Positions 17,831 through 28,010 are shown, counted from the stretch's first letter. The stretch: 64,000 nucleotides of DNA from an uncultured Flavobacteriaceae bacterium (GCA_947500525.1 CANMSH010000002.1:186001-250000); one strand, 5' to 3'. Notes: generated by a model from the letters alone, not told the origin. Numbers and translations: made by a program.

Positions 17831-19468
17831 TTAACTATATCTACGCTTTCGTAAAAAACTAAAAATCACACCAAATAAACCGAGAAGAATGATTGGGGCT
17901 AAAACATTGATAAATTGCCATTTAGACCTGTTCTTAATTACTTTTTGCTTATCTAAAAATTGAAGATCTATTGTTTTAGAGCGTAGCTTAATTAACCCTG
18001 AATCATCGAGTAAATAATTTACGGCGTTCAATAGAAAAGTCTTATTACCATACTGTTGATTTGTCCATTTGTCTAGACCCAATTCAAGAGGTTGCCCTTG
18101 ATGAATTTGATTCGCAATGATATCACCATCAGAGATTAAGATCATTTTGTTAAGATCACTTTTGTTTTTGCTAAGATCACTCTTAAACGGTTGCACTCTG
18201 TTAGCATAGGCAGAATTAAATTCGCCTTCTAGAAGGACTCCTACAATTTTCTCTCCATTGTTATAATCAGCAGGTACAGGCTTTTTTGAAATTTCTTCTA
18301 AAGCAATAATTTTGGGTGTGCCTTGCGGTTTAGATAAAGGAGAACTTTGTAATAAAATGGTTTTATCAATTCCGTTTTTCAAGGTATCTATCGAGCTAGC
18401 AAATTTAAGATTAACTGACTCAATATTAGTTGTGATTGGATGTGAATTTTTGCTATTTATTACAGGGTGATATTGCCATAAAAAGTCTTGAAATTGAGTT
18501 TGATCGCCCACATTACCAGCCGCTAAACGAATAGTAGAACTGTACATGTCTTTAATGAGATCATAGTTTAATCTAACGCCATAGCTAAACAATAAATCGG
18601 TAATGTTTAAATCACGATTATAGGCTAAGGTTTCTCCGGTATTCATCAAACTATCCATTTCGGCAACGATATTATCCACGAGCCATAATGATTTACCTCC
18701 ATTCATAATATACTGGTCTAAAGTAAATTTTTCATCTTCGCTAAATCTTTCAGTCGGTTTCGCTATGATCGATAAATCGTACTTCTGCAGAGACGCAAGT
18801 GTTTTTTGTGGATTGTTCTTAACAGAATCAAGTGTAAACGGGGCCAATCTATAATATTCACTTAATTTCCTTAAAAAGCTTGCTACGTATATGTCATCTA
18901 ATTCACCATTCCCTTTGAGAATGGCAATTGTTTGTTTTCTTTCGGATGAGATTTTGTGAAAGGCATCGGCAAAAGCGTATTCTAAGTTTTGAATAGAACC
19001 TTGTAATTGTTGCTCTTGAGTTGTTGTTGTTTGAGTTGCTAATAGAGAGACATTCTCAACTCTATCTTTATAAGCTACTGTTGCCCAAGTAAATATAATG
19101 GTTTCTGAAACATTTCCAGCTTCTTGTGTAGATAATCTACTGGGTTGTAAACCGGCTTCGATAAGCTCTTCAGCTTTATCTAAAGGATCAATGAAACGAA
19201 ATTTTACATTCTTATTAAGAGCTTTTAATTCTTCTAAGTGTTGTCGTGTCTCAATTTGTAATCGTTTAAATTCTGAAGGGAAGTCCCCTTCGAGATACAC
19301 CTTTACTGTAATAGGTTGATCTATTTTGCTAAGAATATCTCTGGTAGTATTTGATAAAGTATACCGCTTGTCATTTGTTAAATCGAATCGCTTATAAAAT
19401 GAATTGGCTAATACATTAAAAACGATTAAAATAACTCCTAAAATTGCAATTTTCGAAAACTTCTTCAT
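17831..19468 (-). CDS. gldG: Gliding motility ABC transporter substrate-binding-like protein GldG
   Basis: A 545-residue protein anchored by an N-terminal helix (about residues 7-24) and a C-terminal helix (about 515-535) just before the basic tail RKRRYS. The large periplasmic part is the GldG/ABC-type uncharacterised transport domain (LTNDKRYTLSNTTRDILSKI, LWLVDNIVAEMDSLMNTGE). GldG works with GldF and the ATPase GldA in flavobacterial gliding; these genes are needed in Flavobacterium johnsoniae though absent from some gliders. It is 2 bp downstream of gldF, which fixes the operon order. No gldA is nearby. Confidence 0.95.
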   Translation of the reverse strand: MKKFSKIAILGVILIVFNVLANSFYKRFDLTNDKRYTLSNTTRDILSKIDQPITVKVYLEGDFPSEFKRLQIETRQHLEELKALNKNVKFRFIDPLDKAEELIEAGLQPSRLSTQEAGNVSETIIFTWATVAYKDRVENVSLLATQTTTTQEQQLQGSIQNLEYAFADAFHKISSERKQTIAILKGNGELDDIYVASFLRKLSEYYRLAPFTLDSVKNNPQKTLASLQKYDLSIIAKPTERFSEDEKFTLDQYIMNGGKSLWLVDNIVAEMDSLMNTGETLAYNRDLNITDLLFSYGVRLNYDLIKDMYSSTIRLAAGNVGDQTQFQDFLWQYHPVINSKNSHPITTNIESVNLKFASSIDTLKNGIDKTILLQSSPLSKPQGTPKIIALEEISKKPVPADYNNGEKIVGVLLEGEFNSAYANRVQPFKSDLSKNKSDLNKMILISDGDIIANQIHQGQPLELGLDKWTNQQYGNKTFLLNAVNYLLDDSGLIKLRSKTIDLQFLDKQKVIKNRSKWQFINVLAPIILLGLFGVIFSFLRKRRYS

Positions 19469-19470
19469 AA

Positions 19471-20184
19471 TTATTCTTGCTTTAATTTTAGATTGGTTAA
19501 GAATAAAAAGAAAATGGTAGTACTCAAAAAGTATGCTAAGTCTCTTGTATCTACAACGCCTCGACTAATACTGTTAAAATGCGATTTCATACCTAAATTT
19601 TGAATCCCATCTATAAAATTAAAATCAGCGAGAGCATCGAAACCAGCATATAATAAAAAACAAATGATCACGGCTAAAATAAAGGCTACGATTTGATTAT
19701 TCGATAGGGTAGAAGTAAACAAACCAATGCTCGTATAGGTACTGGCTAAAAATAATAGACCAATATAAGAACCGATCGTACTACCTGAGTCGAGATGACC
19801 AATTTCACCGCCCAAAGCGTTGATACTTATGGTATAAATTAGTGTTGGTATGAGCGCTAAAACAATCAATAGCAACGCACCAAAAAACTTTCCATTAACA
19901 ATTTGCCAATTTGTAACGGGTTTCGTTTTTAATATTTCAATAGTACCTAATCTAAATTCATCAGAAAAACTACGCATGGTAATCGCCGGTATAAGAAATA
20001 GAAAAAACCAAGGTGCTATAAAGAAAAAGCTATTTAAGTCAGCGAAACCAGCATCGAGAATGTTAAAATCACCTTTAAAAATCCATAGAAAAAGACCATT
20101 AACGACTAAGAAAACACCGATTACTAAATAACCTATCGGAGAAGAAAAAAAGGAATTAAGCTCTTTTTTTAAAATTGCGAACAT
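19471..20184 (-). CDS. gldF: Gliding motility ABC transporter permease GldF
   Basis: A 237-residue ABC-2 type permease with about six transmembrane helices. The N terminus MFAILKKELNSFFSSPIGYL, RSFSDEFRLGTIEILKTKPV and the NGKFFGALLLIVLALIPTL stretch are typical of GldF. It is the membrane partner of GldG, encoded next. Upstream by 23 bp lies the monooxygenase-like gene, so gldF is probably cotranscribed with it and the SAM hydrolase gene. Confidence 0.95.
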   Translation of the reverse strand: MFAILKKELNSFFSSPIGYLVIGVFLVVNGLFLWIFKGDFNILDAGFADLNSFFFIAPWFFLFLIPAITMRSFSDEFRLGTIEILKTKPVTNWQIVNGKFFGALLLIVLALIPTLIYTISINALGGEIGHLDSGSTIGSYIGLLFLASTYTSIGLFTSTLSNNQIVAFILAVIICFLLYAGFDALADFNFIDGIQNLGMKSHFNSISRGVVDTRDLAYFLSTTIFFLFLTNLKLKQE

Positions 20185-20207
20185 TATCTAAATTATTTTA
20201 TTATACG

Positions 20208-20504
20208 TTATTCTAAGACAACTTGTTTCTCTACGCTCCATGCTTCGGGTTTATTACTAAAAAGCACTTTAGTTTTTGCCCAAACACCTTTAAACAACTC
20301 CGAGTTTCTATAATTCTCTAAATTGCTTTCATGCTGCCAATAACTATATGTGAAAAATATAGTTGGATTGTGTCGGTCTTGATATAACTCTAATAATTCA
20401 CAACCATTCGAGTTGCGAATTTTTTCTTTATTACGATTGAAAACAGACAAAAATAGTTCAATTTTATCAGCCTCAAAAGTCATTTTTACAATTCTAACTA
20501 ACAT
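20208..20504 (-). CDS. Antibiotic biosynthesis monooxygenase (ABM) domain protein
   Basis: A 98-residue dimeric alpha/beta-barrel protein of the ABM/putative quinol monooxygenase family, with MTFEADKIELFLSVFNRNKE, CELLELYQDRHNP and SYWQHESNLENYRNSELF. Small ABM proteins act on quinols, heme or unknown substrates; nothing here fixes the substrate. It lies 3 bp downstream of the SAM hydrolase gene and 23 bp upstream of gldF on the same strand. Confidence 0.85.
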   Translation of the reverse strand: MLVRIVKMTFEADKIELFLSVFNRNKEKIRNSNGCELLELYQDRHNPTIFFTYSYWQHESNLENYRNSELFKGVWAKTKVLFSNKPEAWSVEKQVVLE

Positions 20505-20507
20505 ATC

Positions 20508-21338
20508 TTATTTAAATCTGACTGTAATGGTATCTCTATAATCCAAACCTAGCAAGTTAGAGGCACCTCCAACGGTTTTCAAGTTGCTTCTGTAAATAGC
20601 AATTTCTAAAAAATTAGCAGAATTAAATATGGCTAACCTTTTACCATCATCTTGCCGATTTTGAGATGGTGTTTCAAAATTTACAACTTCATTATATTGT
20701 TGTTGAATTTTATCAAACGAGTAACTACGAGCAATAACTTCAAAAGCTCTTCCTTTACCAACCTCTTGGAATAATTTTTTACTAATATTACTAATGATAT
20801 TTCCGTAATTATCAATATAAATTACGCTCCCAACAATTTGTGTTTTGTCATCATTGATAAAAGGATGTACTTCAGTCAGTTTCTTAAAACCATGAATTGA
20901 TTTGCCTATAACATCTAAGGTGCCACCTCTAGCAATATGCCCAGCAACCTTTACAAAAACATCTAGCACATTAAAACTACTTATCAATCTATCATGAATT
21001 GTGATTTCTACAATTTTTTCGGGTTTAATATCGGAGGCTATCATAGAAATGACACCGTTATCTGGACATACAAAATAATGATCGTCTAAGAGTAATGCAA
21101 TATGTTTATTTTCTATACTTAGTTCAGAATCTACACCAATTACATGTATGCTTCCTTTAGGGAAGTTTTGATATGCATTCTTTACAATATATGCGGTTTC
21201 AGTGATATTAAAAGGAGAAATTTCATGCGAAATATCAACAACTTTAACGTCTTCTAACTCACTGAAAATGGCCCCTTTTATAGCACCAACGAAATGGTCT
21301 TTTGTTCCAAAATCTGTAGTTAAAGTTATTAAGGGCAT
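20508..21338 (-). CDS. SAM hydroxide adenosyltransferase (SAM hydrolase), DUF62 family
   Basis: A 276-residue member of the family that includes fluorinase and SAM hydrolases. Characteristic segments are LTTDFGTKDHFVGAIKG, CPDNGVISMIA and GSVIYIDNYGNIISNI. Most members hydrolyse SAM to adenosine and methionine. It appears to be the first gene of the minus-strand unit running through the ABM protein, gldF and gldG. It is divergent from phoH across a 144-bp gap. Confidence 0.9.
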   Translation of the reverse strand: MPLITLTTDFGTKDHFVGAIKGAIFSELEDVKVVDISHEISPFNITETAYIVKNAYQNFPKGSIHVIGVDSELSIENKHIALLLDDHYFVCPDNGVISMIASDIKPEKIVEITIHDRLISSFNVLDVFVKVAGHIARGGTLDVIGKSIHGFKKLTEVHPFINDDKTQIVGSVIYIDNYGNIISNISKKLFQEVGKGRAFEVIARSYSFDKIQQQYNEVVNFETPSQNRQDDGKRLAIFNSANFLEIAIYRSNLKTVGGASNLLGLDYRDTITVRFK

Positions 21339-21387
21339 TTGTTAATTATTTCCTTTGATAGTTCTGACTCTAATTAAAATAATTTAA

Positions 21388-21395
21388 TAGATTTG
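21388..21395 (+). promoter_or_regulatory. Candidate -7 promoter element TAGATTTG for phoH
   Basis: TAGATTTG matches TAnnTTTG in the divergent gap between the SAM hydrolase and PhoH genes, 87 bp before the TTG start of phoH. The nearest upstream TTTG (21354-21357) is 30 bp away, wider than usual, so the match is partial. Confidence 0.3.
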
Positions 21396-21482
21396 TTATA
21401 CAAACGTACATAATTTATCGATCAGCAAGGTACTGTTTAGAGGCTAGTTTTTAACATATAATAAACATTAAAACAATTTCAT

Positions 21483-22430
21483 TTGAACGAAAGAATAATT
21501 GAGTTAACAGAAATCAATCCTAAAGATTTTTTTGGAGCGCAAAACAGTAATATAGAACAACTTAAAAAGTACTTTCCGAAATTAAAAGTTGTTGCCCGGG
21601 GAAGTAAAATCAAAATATACGGAGAAAAAGACCTACTTGACGAATTTGAAAAACGACTTAAAATGTTGATTCAGCATTTTAATAGGTATAATAAATTAGA
21701 TGAAAATAGCATAGAACGTTTATTAACTTCTAATGGGAGTGAATCTACATCTGCTAAATCGGCAAGTGATGTATTAGTACATGGCGTTAGTGGCAAATTG
21801 ATTAAAGCGCAAACGGCGAATCAACGAAAGATGGTGGAGATGATGAAGAAAAATGATATGTTATTCGCTGTTGGTCCGGCAGGTACAGGTAAAACCTATA
21901 CGGCAGTTGCGCTAGCTGTAAAAGCCCTCAAAGAAAAAGAAGTACGAAAAATTATTCTCACGCGACCAGCTGTTGAATCTGGTGAGAACTTAGGTTTTTT
22001 ACCTGGAGATCTCAAGGAAAAGCTGGATCCATATATGCAACCATTATATGATGCCTTAAGAGACATGATTCCTTATGAGAAACTAGATTCTTATATTGAA
22101 AGTGGCGTTATTCAAATTGCACCGCTAGCATTTATGAGAGGAAGAACATTAGACAATGCTTTTGTGATTTTAGATGAAGCGCAAAACACAACACATTCTC
22201 AAATGAAAATGTTTTTAACTAGAATGGGTAAAAATGCCAAGTTTGTTATTAATGGAGATCCAGGTCAAATAGACTTACCAAGAAAACAAGTTTCTGGATT
22301 GAAAGAGTCATTGTTGGCCTTGAAAGACATTAAAGGTATTGCAATGATTTATTTAGATGATAAAGATGTAATTCGTCATAGATTGGTGAAAGAAGTAATA
22401 GCGGCATATAAAAGTATAGAAACAGAGTAA
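21483..22430 (+). CDS. phoH: PhoH family ATPase
   Basis: A 315-residue cytosolic P-loop protein. Walker A GPAGTGKT is at residues 131-138 and Walker B VILDEAQ near 230; an N-terminal KH-like region precedes them (RGSKIKIYGEKD). The family is linked to RNA metabolism and stress but its activity is not well defined. The start is TTG at 21483, giving the standard N terminus NERIIELTEI. purC follows after 3 bp, so the two are cotranscribed. Confidence 0.93.
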   Translation: MNERIIELTEINPKDFFGAQNSNIEQLKKYFPKLKVVARGSKIKIYGEKDLLDEFEKRLKMLIQHFNRYNKLDENSIERLLTSNGSESTSAKSASDVLVHGVSGKLIKAQTANQRKMVEMMKKNDMLFAVGPAGTGKTYTAVALAVKALKEKEVRKIILTRPAVESGENLGFLPGDLKEKLDPYMQPLYDALRDMIPYEKLDSYIESGVIQIAPLAFMRGRTLDNAFVILDEAQNTTHSQMKMFLTRMGKNAKFVINGDPGQIDLPRKQVSGLKESLLALKDIKGIAMIYLDDKDVIRHRLVKEVIAAYKSIETE

Positions 22431-22433
22431 TTA

Positions 22434-23393
22434 ATGGATACAATTAATAATACAAATTTTAACTTCCCCGACCAGAAATCGATTTATAAAGGTAAAGTAA
22501 GGGAAGTATATAATATTCAAGATGAATTGTTGGTCATGGTGGCGACAGATAGACTTTCGGCATTTGATGTTATTTTACCAAGGCAAATTCCGTTTAAAGG
22601 GCAAATATTGAATCAAATTGCTGCCAAGATGATGGAAGCAACCGTAGATATTGTACCGAATTGGATACTCGCGACTCCAGATCCTAATGTTGCTGTTGGA
22701 CATTTATGTGAACCATTTAAGGTAGAAATGGTAATACGCGGCTATTTATCGGGTCATGCAGCGCGCGAATACAAGTTGGGCAAACGTTTGCTTTGTGGAG
22801 TTGAAATGCCAGAAGGCATGAAAGAAAATGATAAGTTTCCTACGCCTATTATAACGCCATCAACTAAGGCTGATAATGGAGAGCATGATGAAGATATTTC
22901 TAGAGAAGCTATAATTTCTAAGGACATCGTATCAGAATCTGACTACGAGATATTGGAAAATTATACACGATCTTTATTTCAAAGAGGTACGGAGATTGCT
23001 AAAGAACGAGGTTTGATTTTAGTCGATACGAAATATGAATTTGGTAAAACAAAAGATGGTAAAATTGTATTGATAGATGAAATACATACCCCCGATTCGT
23101 CACGTTATTTTTATATGGATGGATATCAAGAAAGACAAGATAGGGGTGAAGCTCAAAAACAATTATCTAAAGAATTTGTGCGTCAATGGTTAATAGCCAA
23201 TGGTTTTCAAGGTAAAGATGGGCAAGAAGTTCCAGAAATGGTAGATGAAAAAATTATCGAAATATCTGAGCGATATATTGAGTTGTACGAGAATATTACA
23301 GGTGAGAAATTTATAAAGTCAGACACTTCGAATATCATGCAACGTATAGAACATAATGTAAATCACTTTTTGAATTCTTTTTATAAGAACTAA
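22434..23393 (+). CDS. purC: Phosphoribosylaminoimidazole-succinocarboxamide synthase
   Basis: A 319-residue SAICAR synthetase, the step that joins CAIR and aspartate with ATP in purine synthesis. Clear motifs are [40 protein letters not shown] and [13 protein letters not shown]. The length matches the longer PurC form common in Bacteroidota and yeast rather than the about 240-residue E. coli form. It is between phoH (3 bp) and a DUF2721 gene (20 bp) on the plus strand. Confidence 0.97.
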   Translation: MDTINNTNFNFPDQKSIYKGKVREVYNIQDELLVMVATDRLSAFDVILPRQIPFKGQILNQIAAKMMEATVDIVPNWILATPDPNVAVGHLCEPFKVEMVIRGYLSGHAAREYKLGKRLLCGVEMPEGMKENDKFPTPIITPSTKADNGEHDEDISREAIISKDIVSESDYEILENYTRSLFQRGTEIAKERGLILVDTKYEFGKTKDGKIVLIDEIHTPDSSRYFYMDGYQERQDRGEAQKQLSKEFVRQWLIANGFQGKDGQEVPEMVDEKIIEISERYIELYENITGEKFIKSDTSNIMQRIEHNVNHFLNSFYKN

Positions 23394-23413
23394 GAAATTC
23401 TCAATACGATAAG

Positions 23414-23827
23414 ATGACCGATATTACTTTGACTACGCCAGGATTATTGTTTTCTGCAATTTCCTTACTGTTATTGGCTTACACCAATAGATTTTTGGCC
23501 TTGGCTGCCTTAATTCGCGCACTACATTCAGAGTATCAACGAAATCCAGATAAATTAGTTTTAAATCAAATTAAGAACCTTAGACAACGTGTTCAACTTA
23601 TTAAAAACATGCAAATTTGGGGTGTAGCCAGTCTCTTTTTATGTGTACTTTGCATGTTCTTGATTTTTGCTGATAATCAGGTGCTTGGAAAATGGATTTT
23701 TGGACTTGGCTTATTGTTACTACTTGTTTCTTTAGGTATTTCCATTAAAGAAATACAAATTTCTGTAAAGGCACTTAATCTACACTTGAAAAATATGGAT
23801 ACTAAAGAGGACGCATCTATTGAATAG
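23414..23827 (+). CDS. DUF2721 family membrane protein
   Basis: A 137-residue protein with an N-terminal transmembrane helix (about 8-30) ending in the conserved NRFLALAALIRALH. A basic amphipathic stretch follows (NQIKNLRQRVQLIKNM), then two helices at about 76-120. This layout is the DUF2721 family; function is unknown. It follows purC closely and probably ends that transcript, with the convergent PLP-enzyme gene 16 bp beyond. Confidence 0.82.
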   Translation: MTDITLTTPGLLFSAISLLLLAYTNRFLALAALIRALHSEYQRNPDKLVLNQIKNLRQRVQLIKNMQIWGVASLFLCVLCMFLIFADNQVLGKWIFGLGLLLLLVSLGISIKEIQISVKALNLHLKNMDTKEDASIE

Positions 23828-23843
23828 CACCTTATTTATTGCT

Positions 23844-25043
23844 TTACAAAATACCAATTTGAATCATACACTTTTTCATTTCTTCATAAGTACGCTCAAT
23901 ATCATTATCTAAACCAATAGAAAAACGTATTAACCCATCGGTCAGACCCATTTCTTTTTGTTCATCCTCTGGTATTTCGGAAGATGTTGAACTGCCAGGT
24001 GCCGAAAATAATGTTTTATAAAAGCCTAAACTTACTGCTAGATACCCTAAATTTTTATGTTGCATTAATTCCATTAGTTCATTTGCCTTTTCTAACGAAC
24101 CAACATCAATTGTAAGCATTCCACCAAAACCATACTCCTCATTCATCATTGATTTAAATAATTTATGAGACGGATGAGAAGCTAAACCAGGATAGACCGT
24201 TTTAATACCATCTTGTTCAAATTTTTCAGCTAAAAACGCTCCATTACTGCTGTGTTGTTTCATTCTTATATGCAGTGTACGCAAGTTCTTTAAAACTGAT
24301 GATGCCCTTAAGCTATCCATTGTCGATCCAAGTAACATGCAGGCTCCATCGTTTACATTACGTAACTCATCAATAAATGTTTGCGTACCGCATACCACAC
24401 CTCCAACTGTATCTGAAGAACCGTTTATAAATTTTGTTAAGCTATGAATAACAACGTCAGCACCGAGTTTTATTGGAGAAATAGAAAGAGGAGAAAACGT
24501 GTTATCTACGACAAGTTTTAGATTGTGTTTTTTTGCTAAGACGGCCAATCCTTTAATATCAGCTACTTCTAACAATGGATTGCTGACGCTTTCACAATAC
24601 AATACTTTTGTATTTTGTGTAATAGATGCCTCTACAATATCTAGTTTAGTAATGTCTACAAACGTAGTTTGTATGTTTAGTTTAGGTGTAAAATTTTTTA
24701 AGAAAGCATAGGTCCCTCCGTATATGGTTCTGCTAGATACAATATGATCTCCAGCATCGCATAATTGTAATAATACTGGCGTAATTGCACCCATACCCGA
24801 GGCAGTTACGTTTGCAGTTTCGGTACCTTCCATGGCGGCTAAGGCTTCTCCTAAATATAAATTAGAAGGTGTAGAATGCCGAGAGTATAAGTAGCATCCA
24901 TCTGCATTACCCTCAAAGGTGTCAAACATTGTTTTTGCTGATAAAAAGGTATATGTAGACGAGTCTGATATTGAAGGATTTACGCCTCCAAATTCTCCAA
25001 AATATTGTAAGTCCTGAATATTGTTTGCTGGTTTAAATTTCAT
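23844..25043 (-). CDS. Cys/Met metabolism PLP enzyme (methionine gamma-lyase / sulfhydrylase type)
   Basis: A 399-residue trans-sulfuration-family enzyme. It has YSRHSTPSNLYLGEALAAMEG, the cofactor loop TASGMGAI, and the PLP lysine in HSLTKFINGSSDTVGG. This family includes methionine gamma-lyase, cystathionine lyases and O-acetylhomoserine sulfhydrylase, and sequence reading alone does not separate them. The divergent Lrp/AsnC regulator 144 bp away is a common arrangement for methionine gamma-lyase, which favours amino-acid catabolism. Confidence 0.85.
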   Translation of the reverse strand: MKFKPANNIQDLQYFGEFGGVNPSISDSSTYTFLSAKTMFDTFEGNADGCYLYSRHSTPSNLYLGEALAAMEGTETANVTASGMGAITPVLLQLCDAGDHIVSSRTIYGGTYAFLKNFTPKLNIQTTFVDITKLDIVEASITQNTKVLYCESVSNPLLEVADIKGLAVLAKKHNLKLVVDNTFSPLSISPIKLGADVVIHSLTKFINGSSDTVGGVVCGTQTFIDELRNVNDGACMLLGSTMDSLRASSVLKNLRTLHIRMKQHSSNGAFLAEKFEQDGIKTVYPGLASHPSHKLFKSMMNEEYGFGGMLTIDVGSLEKANELMELMQHKNLGYLAVSLGFYKTLFSAPGSSTSSEIPEDEQKEMGLTDGLIRFSIGLDNDIERTYEEMKKCMIQIGIL

Positions 25044-25187
25044 TTTTTTCTGTAAAATAACGTAATTATAGTTTTAAAGTCAATAGTATATTTAATATTT
25101 AGATTTTAATTCTATAAAAAGTGAAAAATTGTAATTTATTTTCTATATTTTAGTTATGTTAAATAAATTATTAGAAAAATACGGACT

Positions 25188-25646
25188 ATGGAATTTGATC
25201 AAGTGGACAGAAAACTTCTTTATTTATTACAAACAGATAGCAAAGTTACAACGAAAAGTTTGTCAGTTCAGTTGAATCTATCGGTTACTGCTGTATACGA
25301 ACGAGTTAAAAAGTTAGAGAAATCTGGAGTTATAGAAAAATATGTTGCTGTTATTAATAAAGAGAAAATTAATAAATCGTTTGTTGTATTATGCCATATA
25401 AAACTTTTAAAACATAGCAACGAGTATATTACGAAATTTGAATCTGAAGTAGTGCAATTACACGAGGTATTAGAATGCTTTAATGTAAGTGGAGATTATG
25501 ATTATATTTTGAAAGTAGTAGTTAGAAATATGAAGGCGTATCGAGAGTTTATTAATGAAAAGCTTACTAAAATACAATACATAGGAAGCACGCATAGTAC
25601 GTTTATCATTAGTGAATTGAAGTATACAAATCAGGTAGAGTTATAA
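25188..25646 (+). CDS. Lrp/AsnC family transcriptional regulator
   Basis: A 152-residue regulator with an N-terminal winged HTH (MEFDQVDRKLLYLLQTDSKV; recognition helix region SVTAVYERVKKLEKSGVI) and a C-terminal RAM effector domain (SGDYDYILKVVVRN). Such proteins bind amino acids and usually control the divergent gene, here the Cys/Met PLP enzyme. The 144-bp shared gap is very AT-rich and would be the binding region. A terminator follows directly. Confidence 0.93.
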   Translation: MEFDQVDRKLLYLLQTDSKVTTKSLSVQLNLSVTAVYERVKKLEKSGVIEKYVAVINKEKINKSFVVLCHIKLLKHSNEYITKFESEVVQLHEVLECFNVSGDYDYILKVVVRNMKAYREFINEKLTKIQYIGSTHSTFIISELKYTNQVEL

Positions 25647-25678
25647 AAAAAAGCCCCGAACATATCGAGGCTTTTTAA
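25646..25678. terminator. Bidirectional intrinsic terminator between the Lrp and M1 peptidase genes
   Basis: A 12-bp stem (AAAAAGCCCCGA against TCGAGGCTTTTT, one C-A mismatch) with a 5-base loop, flanked by A- and T-runs. It separates the convergent Lrp and M1 peptidase genes, with the peptidase stop only two bases beyond. Confidence 0.85.
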
Positions 25679-25679
25679 T

Positions 25680-27941
25680 TTAGTTTTTTAATTCCTTTTT
25701 AAACGAATCAAACTGTGAATCTTGTTTTTTCTTTGGCCAACTATTATTGGTCACATCAATATCGGCAGTCTCTAAATCTGGGTCTACAATGATATTCGTG
25801 ATTTTCTTAGCAGTGGCATAAACTTTCTTCACTTCTTTGTCATTCTTATTCCATACTTGCGCTGGATATTTTTTACGTTCTTTAGTACCGTCTTCGTATG
25901 TAAGTTCTACAATTAAAGGCAATACAAGTCCTCCTGGTTTTTCAAAAGTGACTTCATAAAAATAATTAGGAATTTCTTTAAGTTCTGCTTTTTGAGCATC
26001 TGTCATTGAAGCCATATGTTTTTTAATAACACCAATGTCGGTTGTCTTTTTAGCATCTTTACTTTTGGTAGGATCTCCCTCAGCATAGAAGACTAATTTG
26101 TCTTTATACTCTTCTAAAGGTAAATTAAATCGTTTAAGATCGGCAATTGCCTTTTCAGTAGGTTTATCTGTAGCGTAATAGCTTTTTACTGATTTTACCC
26201 CCATATCACTATAATCGGTCGTGTAAAACCAACCTCTCCAAAACCAATCTAAGTCCATTGCTGAAGCATCCTCCATCGTTCTGAAGAAATCTGCCGGAGT
26301 AGGATGTTTGAATTTCCATCTTCTTGAGTAAGTTCTAAAGGCTTCATCGAAAAGTTCTGGTCCCATGATTGTTTGACGAAGCATGTACAGACCAGCAGCT
26401 GGTTTTGTATAGGCGTTTGGCCCAAAATTATATACATTATCTCCTTGTGTCATTATTGGTGACAATCGATCTTGATCGATACTCATGTATCTTACAATGT
26501 CTTTAGGTAAATTACCAGTGTCAAAGTTTGGATCATAATCAATTTCTGCCAATATTTCCACAAACGAATTAATTCCTTCATCCATCCATGTCCACTGACG
26601 TTCATCTGAATTTACAATCATTGGAAAAAAGTTATGGCCCACTTCATGAGTGATCACGCCAATCATACCATTTTTCACTCTGTCAGAATAAGTTCCGTCT
26701 GGTTTTGGTCTTCCGTAGTTAAAGCAAATCATTGGATATTCCATTCCTTGTCTAGCAGCATGAACAGAAATTGCTTTGCTGTATGGGTAGTCAAACGTCA
26801 ATTTAGAGTATTCCTCTAAGGTGTTTGCAACTACTCTCGTTGAGTGCTCTTCCCATAGAGGATTTCCTTCTTTAGGATATAAAGAAACGGCCATAATCGA
26901 TTTGCCGTTGATATTCACTGCCATGGCATCCCAAATATATTTACGAGACGAAGCAAAGGCGAAGTCACGCACATTTTTAGCATTAAAATGCCAAGTCTTC
27001 GTTTTTGAAGACCGTCCTTTTTCTGCTTTTTCAGCTTCTTCTTGTGTTACAATAAAAACAGGATCTTTAAACGACTTTCTTGCTTGAGCCCAACGCTTTC
27101 GTTGTTCTTTTGTTAGTACATCTTTTTCGTTTTGTAATTCTCCAGTTGCGTCAACAATATGATCTGCCGGAACCGTTAATTTCACATCATAATCTCCAAA
27201 CTCTAACGCCCATTCACTGCGGCCCCAAAACTGCATGTTTTGCCAACCTTCTACATTATCATACACGGCTAACCTCGGAAAGAACTGAGCAATGGTGTAA
27301 TTGTTATTTCCATCAGGAAACTTTTCATATCCTGAACGCCCACCAACTTCTATATACGGAGGCATATTGAACCACCATTTTATTTTAAAAACAAATGTTC
27401 CGCCACTTGCTAATGGTGTAGGCAAATTGATTTTCATCATTGTTCTATTCACAATATGATCTAAATCTTTGCCCTGCGCGTCTTTTACATAGTCAATATT
27501 GAACCCTCCATCAAATGGCTCTTTAAGATAGGAATTTGTAAAGCTAATTGGACCATTGAACGAATTTCTAAAACTACTTGATTGAACTTCTGGAGTTTTA
27601 GAATCTCTGGCTCTCATATTTTGATCTAACTGCACCCATAAATAATCTAAAATATCTTTAGAATTGTTTTTATAAGTAATTGTTTGATCTCCGTAAAGCT
27701 TATTCGTATTTTCATCGATAGATATATTCATCACATAATCTACCTTCTGCTGAGTGTATTCATGACCAGGTGCGCCCGAAGCGGTATGCTGATTATTTGG
27801 ATCTGGTAATTCTTGTTTTAGTTGTCTAAATTTACTGGTATCACCATGTCCTGGTTTTCTCTCCTTTTTTTCAGCTTCTTGTGCGAAGGTCGCAACGCTT
27901 ATAAAAAGAAATGAAAGGAATAAATAACCTAATTTTTTCAT
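25680..27941 (-). CDS. M1 family metallopeptidase, secreted
   Basis: A 753-residue gluzincin aminopeptidase-like protein with a signal peptide (cut near residue 20). Zinc site HEVGH is at 432-436 with third ligand E455, exactly HExxHx18E. The substrate-binding GxMEx-type motif appears as AARQGMEYPMI. The N-terminal beta domain precedes it and a C-terminal extension carries about 200 residues. Likely a periplasmic or surface peptidase. It has no close same-strand partner: the DUF6702 gene lies 69 bp upstream on the same strand and may be cotranscribed. Confidence 0.92.
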   Translation of the reverse strand: MKKLGYLFLSFLFISVATFAQEAEKKERKPGHGDTSKFRQLKQELPDPNNQHTASGAPGHEYTQQKVDYVMNISIDENTNKLYGDQTITYKNNSKDILDYLWVQLDQNMRARDSKTPEVQSSSFRNSFNGPISFTNSYLKEPFDGGFNIDYVKDAQGKDLDHIVNRTMMKINLPTPLASGGTFVFKIKWWFNMPPYIEVGGRSGYEKFPDGNNNYTIAQFFPRLAVYDNVEGWQNMQFWGRSEWALEFGDYDVKLTVPADHIVDATGELQNEKDVLTKEQRKRWAQARKSFKDPVFIVTQEEAEKAEKGRSSKTKTWHFNAKNVRDFAFASSRKYIWDAMAVNINGKSIMAVSLYPKEGNPLWEEHSTRVVANTLEEYSKLTFDYPYSKAISVHAARQGMEYPMICFNYGRPKPDGTYSDRVKNGMIGVITHEVGHNFFPMIVNSDERQWTWMDEGINSFVEILAEIDYDPNFDTGNLPKDIVRYMSIDQDRLSPIMTQGDNVYNFGPNAYTKPAAGLYMLRQTIMGPELFDEAFRTYSRRWKFKHPTPADFFRTMEDASAMDLDWFWRGWFYTTDYSDMGVKSVKSYYATDKPTEKAIADLKRFNLPLEEYKDKLVFYAEGDPTKSKDAKKTTDIGVIKKHMASMTDAQKAELKEIPNYFYEVTFEKPGGLVLPLIVELTYEDGTKERKKYPAQVWNKNDKEVKKVYATAKKITNIIVDPDLETADIDVTNNSWPKKKQDSQFDSFKKELKN

Positions 27942-28010
27942 TTGATATCTTGTTTTTTTAAAATTTCAGCTCGAAAGTACTCAATTTTCGTTGAGATCTG
28001 TTAATTTATG

